Source: Amanita rubescens (Eukaryota; Basidiomycota; Agaricomycetes; Agaricales; Amanitaceae). Taken from it: a DNA stretch of 64,000 bases. Location of the stretch: contig WION01000099.1 of NCBI GenBank assembly GCA_015039365.1, forward strand, positions 101,842 through 165,841, in the 5' to 3' direction. The notes beneath the pieces are model-generated. The model did not search any database. It worked only from the letters and a program-made list of their open reading frames with translations, and had not been told where the DNA came from. Numbering within the stretch: position 1 is the stretch's first letter; every line of letters starts with the position of its first letter. This document shows, piece after piece, positions 10,402 to 21,226 of this stretch. The translations under genes were made by a program, and so were the position numbers.

Positions 10402-11301
10402 TAGTGATTCAAGGTCCGGTCCGGTCCGGTTTTTTTTCCTTTTTTGGAAAGACCGAAACTGGACCGGTCTCATGGTGTCCCTGATATCGAAAAGACCGGA
10501 ACCGGACCGCTTAAGACCGCAAGACCGGTCTTAATTTAAAAAAAAGACCGGTTAAGACTGGTCCTGGACTGGTCCTGGTCTGGACCGGTCTTGGACTGGT
10601 CTGGACTGGTCTGGACTGGTCTTGGACTGGTCTAGACTAATCCTTACATTAGTTTCTATGTCCCTATGTCTCCCATACAACAATTTAAAACTACAAAACT
10701 TCATAAATATCAATATGTTCCTAACCCTCACCCTCTCACACCCTCTCACACCCAGCTGCACTCAGATGAGACACATAAAACCATTTTTGATGATGCCAGG
10801 AGACTGCCAAACATTGCCAAAGAGATTGCCAAAGAGATCACCAAAGAGAGAATGAAGCCCAGTGTTGCTGACCCTCACCCTCCCACTGTTCAATTATGTT
10901 CCATTGGATGTACTAGAGCATACCTAGATTAGTTAATTTCAGAATACCTTACCTGGAGTGTTGCAACAACAGATGTTTTCAAAATTCACATGTTATATAT
11001 AACTTTAGACAAACTTTACTACTGTGAACTCAAATCTCAACCGTTTTTTATGTTTCAATACTCAAAAAAAAGCTAAAATATAGGAGAACATGACTGTGTT
11101 GGTCACATGTGACAATTAGCGGTCTAGGACCGGTCTAGACCGGTCTTTTGCGGTTTTTTTGATTTTAAAAATTTAAAAAGACCGGAACTGGACTGCCCTT
11201 GGACCTCCTAAGACCTGAGACTGCAGTCCGGTCCAAATCGGTCCTGGTCCGGTCTGGTTCCGGTCTTTTTCGGTCCTGAGAGACTGGAAATGGAAACACT
11301 A
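10402..11301 (+). mobile_element. Non-autonomous hAT-like element, GGTCC family, copy A
   Basis: A 900-bp copy starting tagtgattc and ending gaaacacta, so the ends form a short inverted repeat, TAGTG(A/T)TTC. Both ends carry dense ggtccggtcc/aagaccgg repeats. It is an inverted near-duplicate of copy B and a relative of copy C, which has a perfect 8-bp target duplication. Left flank gtaatatg lies inside the gypsy2 RNase H sequence; right flank is ctgagcac. The two flanks differ, so this copy is not in its original setting. The open frames inside (for example 10622-10855) recur in copy B and show no coding features. Confidence 0.8.
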
Positions 11302-13942
11302 CTGAGCACATCTGAAATAGAGTCACCAGCAATGCTGATTCCAACTTCTCAGTGAGAAATTGTCCAAGGGTGTTATTTGCATTGCCCTGATAGTTTCTTC
11401 ATCCAATATATATATGTAGCATCCTTAATAAGTATAAATTAAGTGAAGGAAGGACTTTGTGAACTTGGTGTGCAAAAGTTTGTACATAAGATGATCTTCA
11501 AGTTCCAAGTTAATATACAATAAAGATGGCATCAGAATCACTGAATCCTGTTCATCTCCACTTTCCTTATTACCTTACCCAGGCTGTCATAAACCGTAAA
11601 GCTCTGGTCCCCTATGGATGATGATTGTGGTGGAGCATGAGGGTCTTATACTGCTAGGATGTCCAATCTTCCCCACCAACAGATGTGGTTGCTGGAGGTA
11701 TACATGACCAAAGTTGTGCAAGGTGAGGCTCTCAGGATGCTTCTACTAGTGTGGAAGTGGCTTTGGTAGGCTGCAAATGCTAGTTGAACATCATCATCAT
11801 CATAACACAATATGCTGTTAACAACTACTCACTAGTACCATGTACCATCACCAAAGAATCATCAAGAACTCATATCCACCCCCTTCTCCCTTGAGATAAT
11901 ATATTCACAGACCCCTCACATGAGTCACATCTCCAACCCTCTCACATTTATTCATGAGCTCTAACAATTCTCTGCAAACGGTCATTGGTTGTTGGTAACA
12001 GGTGAGATTGTGGAAGTTGACTGTGAAACAAGTGGAAACAAGTGGATGCTGAACTGCAACAAGTCTGCTGTGGGCATGCAGCAGAGGTGACATTCATAAC
12101 CACCAGTATGGAATGACAGGTGTATCATATGCAGATCACATAATTTTTGTACACTTCTTAAGATTAGTGTTTCCATTTCCAGTCTCTCAGGACCGAAAAA
12201 GACCGGAACCGGACCGGACCAGGACCGATTTGGACCGGACTGCAGTCTCAGGTCTTAGGAGGTCCAAGGGCAGTCCAGTTCCGGTCTTTTTAAATTTTTA
12301 AAATCAAAAAAACCGCAAAAGACCGGTCTAGACCGGTCCTAGACCGCTAATTGTCACATGTGACCAACACAGTCATGTTCTCCTATATTTTAGCTTTTTT
12401 TTGAGTATTGAAACATAAAAAACGGTTGAGATTTGAGTTCACAGTAGTAAAGTTTGTCTAAAGTTATATATAACATGTGAATTTTGAAAACATCTGTTGT
12501 TGCAACACTCCAGGTAAGGTATTCTGAAATTAACTAATCTAGGTATGCTCTAGTACATCCAATGGAACATAATTGAACAGTGGGAGGGTGAGGGTCAGCA
12601 ACACTGGGCTTCATTCTCTCTTTGGTGATCTCTTTGGCAATCTCTTTGGCAATGTTTGGCAGTCTCCTGGCATCATCAAAAATGGTTTTATGTGTCTCAT
12701 CTGAGTGCAGCTGGGTGTGAGAGGGTGTGAGAGGGTGAGGGTTAGGAACATATTGATATTTATGAAGTTTTGTAGTTTTAAATTGTTGTATGGGAGACAT
12801 AGGGACATAGAAACTAATGTAAGGATTAGTCTAGACCAGTCCAAGACCAGTCCAGACCAGTCCAGACCAGTCCAAGACCGGTCCAGACCAGGACCAGTCC
12901 AGGACCAGTCTTAACCGGTCTTTTTTTTAAATTAAGACCGGTCTTGCGGTCTTAAGCGGTCCGGTTCCGGTCTTTTCGATATCAGGGACACCGTGAGACC
13001 GGTCCAGTTTCGGTCTTTCCAAAAAAGGAAAAAAAACCGGACCGGACCGGACCTTGAATCACTAGTGCTCAGTATATGGAAGCACACAAGCCTTGAACTT
13101 GATGGTTGATGAACTGTTTGATCTAAGAGGTTGTAAGGCTGGAGAGAAGCAATTGCTATCTTGAAAGATACAGTGGTGATTTGTGCAGTAAAGAAAGCTG
13201 CACAGTCAGATATGTATGTACTATAAGATCAAAGAATTGTGGAAGGCAGGTCACATCAGCATTAAAACTTCATAATGATCCTCATTGTACTATACTAGCC
13301 TCAACATTTTGTATGCCAGTGTCCCAGTCAAACTTAGGTATTTTGCAAATATCTCAAGTTTGAGTTTATTTAGCTTCACCATTCTTATATGACCTGGATC
13401 ACATGATTTTTCCGCATTTTTCAAGATTTTTTGCAGACTTTTCAAATTTCTCACATGAAGCGTCTGAAAAAGTATTTTGCAAATATCTCAAGTTTGGGCT
13501 TGTTTGGCTTTACCATTTTTGTATGACTGGAATCACATGATTTTTCTGCATTTTTTAAATATTTTTTGGGATTTTATATAGACAATTCCAAATAGTGCCA
13601 AATAGTGCCAAACTGACTGGCCATATGTATATAAGGCCCTGCCAATGTCGGCACTGGCCCCCCTGCTCTTGCTTGGGGGTGCTCGGACTGCTCGGACTCC
13701 ACTCGGACTCTGAGCTTCCCAGTCCGAGGACTGAGAGCCCAAGTCCGAGCTGAGCTCGGACTCCACTCGGATTGAGCTCGGACTGAGCTCGGACTCGGAC
13801 TTGAGGATTTGAGTGGCATCCCTGCCACTTCCTCAGTCCGAGGACTGAGCTCGGACTCCGAGCTCACTCCGAGTGGAGTCCTAGGACTGCTCGGATTGAG
13901 CTCGGACTCCGAGAATCTTAGGGGGGGGAGAGTAAAGCGCTC
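11302..13942. mobile_element. Partial hAT-like element D (CGGACTC type), hosting copy B
   Basis: The right end is clear: the cggactc/gagtccg cluster (about 13680-13915), then a G-tract and agtaaagcgctc, an inverted match to the left ends of E1 and E2. It meets gypsy2 pol at 13943 with expected duplicate ctatttcg. The body at 13330-13620 shares the AT-rich motif (tattttgcaaatatctcaag and ggatcacatgatttttc) with E1 and E2. The stretch 11816-12010 resembles 25860-26020 of E2. The left end is missing, probably lost in the event that also deleted RNase H. No gene is seen in 11302-12164 or 13065-13680. Confidence 0.65.
12165..13064 (-). mobile_element. Non-autonomous hAT-like element, GGTCC family, copy B (inverted)
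   Basis: A 900-bp inverted copy of A, starting tagtgtttcc and ending gaatcacta. The arms appear almost identical; one visible difference is tcatggtgtcc in A against the complement of caccgtgagac in B. Left flank is cttaagat and right flank gtgctcag. The right flank is the exact reverse complement of the base run right of copy A, as expected of a split target duplication. Confidence 0.8.
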
Positions 13943-14339
13943 CTATTTCGGTGTAGTTTCCTATAAATTTCCTGTAAAAGTTTGCAAACCCTAGAAATGA
14001 CCGTATTTGTTTAACAGTTTTCGGTTCAGGCCATTTGCTGATTCCAGCAAGTTTTACGGGGTCCATCATGATCTTTCCTTCTTTAACGATCATCCCAAGG
14101 AATTCGACTTCCTTGGCGACAAATTTACATTTTTCCAGTTTCAGGAACAGATCCTTTTCTTTCAGCCGTTGCAAGACTTGCTTAGTGCGCTCCCTCGTTT
14201 CTTCCTCGTTTGCTCCATATATCAACATGTCGTCAATGTAGACGACTAGCCATCCTTCGGCTATCATGTCACGGAAGTATTCGTTCATCATCGTTTGAAA
14301 TGTTGACGGTGAATTGCATAATCCAAAGAGCATTACGGT
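13943..14339 (-). pseudogene. pol: Gypsy2 reverse transcriptase, C-terminal part
   Basis: This fragment lies between inserts D and F1. It reads [14 protein letters not shown], then the catalytic YIDDMLIY, the thumb/connection ([16 protein letters not shown]) and [19 protein letters not shown]. It joins the 15193-16073 fragment once F1 and one 8-bp duplicate are removed. The frame is intact within the fragment. Confidence 0.88.
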
Positions 14340-15192
14340 TAGGCAATGGCACAGATACAGGTAATCTGTACAGATTGCAGATAAGTACCCTTGACAGGAC
14401 AGATACAGATACTGGTCAGAGGTATCTGTAATCTGTGACTATCTGTTAACCTCAAATCTCATGCTAAAAGCACAGAGATCACCCTAACTGCTAACTCTCT
14501 TCACATTTCCTAGCTTTGTTAGTAGGGTGCCTATATATGGCCTGGGTGACCTGAGCCTGGCTGTAATCTCAGCTTTGTCATCTGGCTCAGTCTCAAGGTT
14601 AAAACCATTGATAGTGCTAACCATCTTCTCATCCTTGAGCTATCACAGATGGATGGCATTCATGCCATAGGTACTGATATAATTTCTGTCCTTCTCCAGG
14701 ATGTTAACAGGATGCCACAGTGTGCAGTGGTCCTGGCCCAGACCTATGATTGACATAAGGGTTGTCATGGGTATAAATAACTACTTTATTATTCTGTCTG
14801 AAGGGTGTGAAACAGCAGGCTTTTCAGCTGTGGGCATCTTGTGCTTTCCCTAACCCATAGTTGGCTTTCAGTTAAGTCAACACATGCACTTCCAGTATGT
14901 TTGAGCTTATGGTCATTGTAAGAAATGAAGATGTAGAAGCAGTGGCACATTTAGATGATGTGTAGGTTGAGATAGAGTTAACTAAAGACTGTCTGAACAC
15001 TTAAACTACTGCGATATAGCTTACTACTAGTCTAGGTACAAACTTGCTGAATGGCTATAAACCCTTGGGTAATCTGTGGATGTATCTGTGGATTATCCAT
15101 GGATTATCTGTGACTGCACAGATACTTACCCTTGAAGGGACAGATACAGATACAGTGGACAGTATCTGTAAAAGTATCTGCGCCATTGCCTA
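14340..15192. mobile_element. Non-autonomous hAT-like element, GTATCTGT family, copy F1
   Basis: An 853-bp insert with inverted ends TAGGCAATGGC and perfect 8-bp duplicates attacggt (14332-14339 and 15193-15200). Subterminal clusters of acagatac/gtatctgt sit at both ends. It splits the gypsy2 RT between FEPTV and MLFGL. It is an internally deleted version of F2: about 300 bp present at roughly 36584-36890 of F2 are missing here. No ORF resembles a transposase. Confidence 0.9.
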
Positions 15193-16295
15193 ATTACGGT
15201 AGGCTCAAAGAGACCACGGTTCGTTGTGAATGCGGCCTTCCATTCGTCGCCTTTCTTTATTCGCACATTATTGTAACCCCATCGGAGGTCTAATTTGGAG
15301 AAGTATTTCGCTTTTCTTAGTTTTAATAATAAGTCGGATACTAAAGGAAGGGGATAGGCATTCCGTTTCGTCCAGCTATTGATGTATCGGTAATCTTGGC
15401 AGGGTCTCAACTCTCCTTTTTCTTTCTTTGCAACGTAAAAGAAAGGAGATGCCTGCGGGGATTGTGACGGTTGAATATAACCTTTTTTGAGCTGTTCGTC
15501 GACCCATTTATTCATTAGCTGTTCCTCGTGGATTGATAACGGATAATTCTTCGCCACTTTAGGTTTAAACCCTTCTTTCAGATCTATCGCATGATCCCAT
15601 TGTCGTGAGATGGGAAATCGTTCTGACGTCTGTTTATCAAAAACTTTTCTCCATTTGTCATATTCAGGGGGTAATTCTACTTTCGTAGATTTATCTTCGT
15701 GTTCATGTGCGAGCGCTTGAGACGCTGATGTTTTCGCTTGGATCCAAAGGTGATCAGTCTCGAGATCTTCGTCCTCATCTGCGTCCAATTCTTCTTCTTT
15801 TTGGATATACTGAAGATACATTTCGGTTTCTTCGTCGTAATCAAACGTAGTTTCTTCTTCTGGATCGATCTTCCTTTCGTCGGGGAATCTAACTGTTCCT
15901 TCAGACCAATCTATTCTGGGGTTGATTTCTCGGAGCCAAGGTAATCCTAGTATCAGTCGTTGATCGCCTAGTCGTGTGACATAAAACCAGTCTTTAAACC
16001 GGTTGTCTTCGATGTTATAGCTTATCTGGATTTTATACCGTATATCTCCAGACTTGTTATTTGTTCCGTCCACATTTCACACTGGGATGGGTTTCTTTAA
16101 GCGAGTGATTTCATTCCAATTGATGAGCGAGCTATCGACGAATTTTCCTTGCGTGCCTGAGTCGATAAGGGCTTTGGTTTCAGCGGTTTTCAGATTCGAA
16201 CATTTGGTAATGGGAATGGTGATTTTATTCCTGGATATAGAGGATACTGTTACACCATTTATACATAATTGTTCGTCTTCGGAGACGACGGACAC
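15193..16295 (-). pseudogene. pol: Gypsy2 protease and N-terminal reverse transcriptase
   Basis: Starts with a protease showing LIDSGTQGKFVD (DSG catalytic triplet). A TGA at 16077-16079 then interrupts KKPIPV and NVDGTNNKSG; gypsy1 has a Tyr codon in the equivalent VYNVDG. After it come ILGLPWL, the linker and the RT fingers/palm (RPCQDYRYINSW, LDLRWGYNNV), up to insert F1. Protease and RT were one frame before the stop arose. Confidence 0.88.
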
Positions 16296-16315
16296 TGATT
16301 CATCATCGTCTCGTT

Positions 16316-18100
16316 CTAAAAACCCTTCTTGTTCAGTTTTCGGCGGGCGCTGCGTGGTAATGTTTTTGCCATTTCTCGTATGACGGCGATTCTCTGGTCT
16401 TCATCGTTTTCACTGTCGGATTCTTCACTTGACGATCCACTGTCGTTTTCACCACTATCTGCATCCAGCGTTCTGATTCTTTTTCCTTTTCCTTTCCCTT
16501 TGTTGCGGTTATTGTTTCGTCCGCGTGGTTTTCCTCGAAATTGTCCTTTCGGCGCTGCCCTTCCTCGTGAGTTCCCAAGGTTTTGTCGTTTCTTCTTGGG
16601 ATTAGGGCAGTCGGATATTAAGTGTCCTGTATTTCCGCATCCATAACATACAGCGGTTTTTACCCATTCCATGGAGGTTTCTGCAATTTGCATCCGTCGT
16701 GCTTGTTGATTTAATTCTAATATAGCCTCGTCGACTTCCATTTTATCGTCAATTTCTTTGGCTTGGCCAAAAGTGGAGAATAAAGTGTTCGCCACTTCTA
16801 TATCAAGGATACGAGTTCGTAATGATTTATAGGTTGTCGGGGCACCTCCTAGTCGTAGTTTTTCTCGTAAGGTGTTTGGCAATCCCAAAACTAGGAGATG
16901 ACATTTCATCATATCATCAGTGATTTTGGCTAAATTGATATCTTGATTGATGCGTGCGATATATTGATTAATTGATTGCTTCGGGAGTTTTCTCCATGTG
17001 AGTAATCTGTGCATGGCTAGTCCTGCTTCGTCTACTTGTCCCCAATCTTCTTTCAGTTCTTTAATAAAAGCATTATAGTCGGCTTATTTTGTCGTTTCGG
17101 CGTCGTATTCAGTTATTTTGTTGTCGCGCCATTGTTGAGCGTTGCCGTCAATATGATACATAATGAACTGTATCTTATCTTGGGCATCCGTCATTTTATT
17201 CATTTTCATGAATAATTCGGCTTTTGCTATGAACGGATTGAGATATTTTCAATCTCCTTCAAACAGTTTAGGAGGTTTGATCTTCGGTAGATCTGACCTT
17301 GGTTCGGTCCGGGGTCCTGATCCACTCATATCTCGTTCTTTTCCTTTCCTAGAGGGAAATGGATTGATTGGTGGGGTAAACAAATATGGGAAAGTAACGG
17401 GGGGTAATGGTGCAGGTCGTGTAGCTTCGAGTTTTGATTCGGTTACAAGGGATAAGGAAGCGATAAGTTGAGCTGAGGTTTCGTCTTCAACTCGTTGTTC
17501 AACTGTGGGTATAACAACGTCTTCGGTTCCAGGTGAGTATTCGAGTTTATCCTGGGATTCTTCTTCTTTCTCTTGTTCAGAGAGGGGATCTTTATCGTCT
17601 TCTTTATCGGACTCTCCTGATGGTTCGGCGCTTTCTCTGTAATGAATGTGTAGTGAGGCGACGGGAGTTTCTTGACTAGTGGTTAGGGTCTCTGGTTCGT
17701 TCGCTTTCTTCCAACGTTGTAGCGCGGTTCGTGATAACTCCTCTTTTCCTCCTACGAAGGGTTCTCCTTCGAAATATTCGTCTCTAATAAAGTACGGTTC
17801 TTCTCCTGTTTCCGATTCGGTGGCGTACCAACGTTTACTGCCTTCGTGGAAGGCAAGTTTGCGTTCGTTTAGGTATAATCCTCCTTCAAATGGGAAGGAC
17901 TGATTTGGCGGTCTTCCAAGTTTTTGTTTTACCCAAAACTGGTGACCTGGTACGGGTTTTCCTGAAGCGGTATAACACCAGCCGTTTTCTCGTTTATCCC
18001 AATGAATGGAATGTTCGTCGAGATAATAGAGATGGTTAAGGGGGTTTCGTTTGGCGTTATTTGGAGGGGTACTTTTAGATTGTCGTGGAGCAATGGTGAG
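16316..18100 (-). pseudogene. gag: Gypsy2 Gag with two premature stops
   Basis: A continuous frame can be followed from about 18100 to the stop at 16316, interrupted by TGA at 17249-17251 (between LFEGD and KYLNPF) and TAA at 17084-17086 (before ADYNAFIKELKEDWG). The N-terminal half is acidic and rich in Glu and Ser; the middle matches the gypsy1 capsid region; near the C-terminus is a CCHC knuckle, CYGCGNTGHLISDC, followed by an Arg/Lys/Gly-rich tail. No convincing start codon was found. The knuckle and tail remain intact after the stops. Confidence 0.82.
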
Positions 18101-18155
18101 TAATGGGAGGTGAGAGCGTTAAAGCTATCGTGCTTGGAGAGGAGTCTAGTTTTAT

Positions 18156-18582
18156 TGTTATGTTTGTTCGTTCACTGATAAGTCAAGCTTATCAGGTACC
18201 GTAGGTTCCTCAAAGGAGTTCCGGCACTTAAGAACGTTCAAAGAATAAGAGTGTTATCGGATAAGTCCTCAAGGGAGCTTAGACGATAACGAGACAGATT
18301 TTGACTGTTAAAACTAGACTGAGGTCTAGTCGTATATTTGCGTAGTTTATATAGTACAAGGTATATATGCAAATATAGTAAGTAAGAATGCATGTGATAA
18401 CGAAATGATTGCATGTGATAATGAAACAGTTTACATGTGATAATCGATATGCATGTGATAAACGGAATAGCATATGATAAACGATGAATGTTCCAGAAGG
18501 AATGCATATGCAAACAGTGACGTAGGAGAGATAACGGAAATGATAAGATGAAAAAGATAGGCCATGACGTACGTTTGTAACA
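18156..18582 (-). repeat. Gypsy2 5' LTR (427 bp)
   Basis: On the + strand it starts TGTTATG and ends TTGTAACA, with a terminal inverted repeat of about 6 bp with one mismatch. It lies directly upstream (coding sense) of the gypsy2 gag leader. It contains several repeats of catgtgataa. Its sequence differs from the gypsy1 LTR, so the two elements belong to different families. Confidence 0.75.
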
Positions 18583-18589
18583 CATGCAA

Positions 18590-18842
18590 CCATTTCGTTA
18601 TCACATGTATTCTTACTTACTATATTTGCGTATATACCTTGTACTATATAAACTACGCAAATATACGACTAGACCTCAGTCTAGTTTTAACAGTCAAAAT
18701 CTGTCTCGTTATCGTCTAAGCTCCCTTGAGGACTTATCCGATAACACTCTTATTCTTTGGACGTTCTTAAGTGCCGGAATTCCCTTAAGGAACCTACGGT
18801 ACCTGATAGGCTTGACCTATCAGTGAACGAACAAACGTAACA
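18590..18842 (+). repeat. Truncated inverted copy of the gypsy2 LTR
   Basis: About 250 bp that repeat the LTR at 18156-18415 in inverted orientation, ending GTAACA at 18842. The inner end is missing, and the junction at 18582-18600 shares a few bases (acatgcaa) with the LTR. The two arms form a large inverted repeat with a short spacer. The right edge cuts into the Helitron helicase frame. Confidence 0.75.
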
Positions 18843-20594
18843 ATCATCATCTTCAGAATTTTGTTGCTGTCTCATATTCTGCCGCAGAATGACCACAGTT
18901 GTTACCTGGTGCCAAACTGCTCTTCCCATTGCTTCTTCTTGTGATCTAAGTGATGTTCCAAATTGACCTATAGACCGACTATATAATGAAACATTTTCAC
19001 CACCTATGGGTGGTGGCAGTTGTGCAAAATCTCCTGCAAATATTATGTTTATACCTCCAAAAGGCATATCTAAATGGTTATTCACCCTTGCAAGCTGTGT
19101 GCTGATCCTGTATAAATCATGGCATGAAAGCATTGACACCTCATCCAAAAATACATAATCAACACCTTGTAACCGTGTACGCACCTGAGATAACATCTTT
19201 TCAGATGCATTTTCACTCAGGTCATGTATTCCCAAAACTGAATGATAAGTTGATCCAGACAACAGTGCAGCTGCTGAACCAGTTGGTGCAACAGCAATCA
19301 AGCAATGTGCTTCATTTTGTGCAAAGAAGAAAGCTGTAACTGCTTTAATTACTTGAGATTTTCCTGTTCCTCCCATTCCACCAATGTACATCTTCAGTTG
19401 ACCTGAATTTACCATAGTGACGTGGTGGGCAATTATCTTGAATGCACGTTCCTGTTCATTATTTAGTTTGAAATCAGTACATAAAGAGTTGATAGATCCT
19501 TCATGAGTAGTTGTGTAATATTTTTTGTCTAGATATGATTTGTCAATTACTTTGACAACATTTGGTTCACAATTCATATCAAAGGACACATTTTCATCTG
19601 CAGTTGTTTCTCTCATCAATAACTTTTTGCTTTTCCAATTGTACAATTGCTCTCCATTCAGATCCCTCTAAGTTAGCAGCATTTATAGGCTTTATTGCAC
19701 AGGAATCAACATGAGATGATATTTCATTTGTCCAACCTGTTTGTCACATTATTGCCCTAATTTCTGTCATATCCCTTTGCAGCTTTAATTCCCTTGTTCC
19801 CAGTACACTTGCATTTGTCTCAATTACATTCAAGTAATTCTCATCAACATAACAGTCCTTTATCATCTCTTCTTCAGGTTTACCTACATATTCATCACCA
19901 TACATGAACAATGGTGTTCCCTTCCCAGCTTTAATTTGGGCACGATAGTCATCTCGAGCATCAAGGCATTCATATTTAATATTAAAGTTTTTCATCAATT
20001 GAGACTGTCTTCCTGTAAAGTCATGCTTTATAAAAGTTTCATCCCATGAAACTTCACAATTCTTTAAGGAGTTACCTGTTCTCCATGGTTTGAATAAGGT
20101 CAGCATTGTCATGCAATAGTATTCTCGGTTTCCTTGATCACATCTAGGTAATGCTCCTCCTATAAAGTTAACCACAAAATCTTCTTTTTCAGGACGCAAT
20201 TGAGTTACATGAGTTTCAGACAGTGGATGTAACTTGTTGAAATAGTATCTATTTTTTTGCAGTTTGTGAGATTTTGTATCATTTTCACATTCATTATTGT
20301 CCTCTTTGATATCCTCTTCAATCATCTCTTGCTCTGAAGCAAATGCCAATTCATCACATTCTTCAATATCATCTTCAATACATGTATCATTCCTTTTACT
20401 TTCTTTTGTCTTTAGGTCTTTTGTTGTAATACGCTTTCGTTCACATCTTCTAACCCAGTCATACAAACATAAGTCCTCCAATTCACTTGGTCTGTAAATA
20501 TAGTCATAAACTGGTGAAAATCCAATGATTCACTTTTTGACCTTAATAATTGCAACCTTATTATTTAAAGTGGAAGCCACTTCAGAGTCCCAGA
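18843..20594 (-). pseudogene. Helitron Rep/helicase fragment, PIF1-like
   Basis: Coding direction is right to left. The upstream part (20594-19744) contains a stretch typical of the region before the helicase in fungal Helitron proteins, with a TGA after KVAIIKVKK near 20537. A frameshift lies between 19744 and 19646. The second part has Walker A GGTGKS, Walker B VFLDEVSML, and FAGDFAQLPP, the PIF1 helicase signature. It is cut at one end by the LTR fragment at 18842 and at the other by the copia LTR at 20595. The Rep nuclease domain and Helitron ends are not in view. Confidence 0.82.
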
Positions 20595-21195
20595 TGATGA
20601 AGTTGGTTTCTCCCGTCATGGAGTCCAACGCAGCAGCGCAGCGCATGGTACTGAGTAAGGAACCTACTTACTAAGAAGGTTGGTGAGTGTGTTGAGGGAC
20701 TTTATAGGAGCTGAGGCTCAACTATAAGATGTGAAGATGAGAGTAAGAAGTTAGGAGGATACGATGAATTGTTCCTCCTTATATATTGTCTGAGATACAA
20801 ATAAGTGTAAACTATGCTATCTACGGACCTTATCCTATTGGATGATAAGGTGTATATTGTATTACACAGCTATCGTCATAACGTATCATATGATTTATTC
20901 CTAGTCATAATGATTGACAGAAATTATAGGGTTCTGTCATATCTGACATATTGCTGTATGACAGATATTATAGAGTTCATTCTTGACAGATTGCTGTAGA
21001 ATGACGATATATGATTCACAAGGAATCATATCTAGTAACTATGACGGAAGCGTATTTATATCTACTTAATCTATACTAATGGAGATAGATAAGATCATAC
21101 TATCTTATCTTCAGATAAGATAAGATAATCTGATAAGATAAGAAATATCTACGATATATTATCATTATAATATATGGTTTTATATATTTTCATCA
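20595..21195 (-). repeat. Copia 3' LTR (601 bp)
   Basis: Ends TGATGA/TCATCA, a perfect 6-bp inverted repeat. On the coding strand a purine-rich tract (gcgaaggggtg) precedes it at about 21196-21206. It contains many gataag repeats. Its left edge interrupts the Helitron frame at 20594. The 5' portion is repeated with minor changes at 35667-35998. Confidence 0.85.
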
Positions 21196-21226
21196 CACCC
21201 CTTCGCTAAGTACATAGGTACTTAAC

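Larger units (their letters stand above)
9504..18582 (-). mobile_element. Ty3/gypsy element gypsy2, nested and rearranged
   Basis: Reading right to left: 5' LTR (18156-18582), gag, protease, reverse transcriptase, then RNase H and integrase remnants. It is interrupted by gypsy1 at 9503/9504, by the hAT-like complex 10402-13942 and by F1 at 14340-15192. The RNase H segment between FIGNYTE (13951 region) and YYKHLQKM (10394 region) is absent. Gag and the protease/RT junction carry premature stops. The remaining integrase and the 3' LTR should lie left of the window, beyond gypsy1. Confidence 0.88.

Noticed and set aside
10622..12844. Two identical small ORFs (77 codons) at 10622-10855 and 12611-12844 that look like a conserved gene pair
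   Set aside because: They are the same frame in inverted transposon copies A and B, made of tandem short repeats, with no recognisable domain; identity comes from the duplication.
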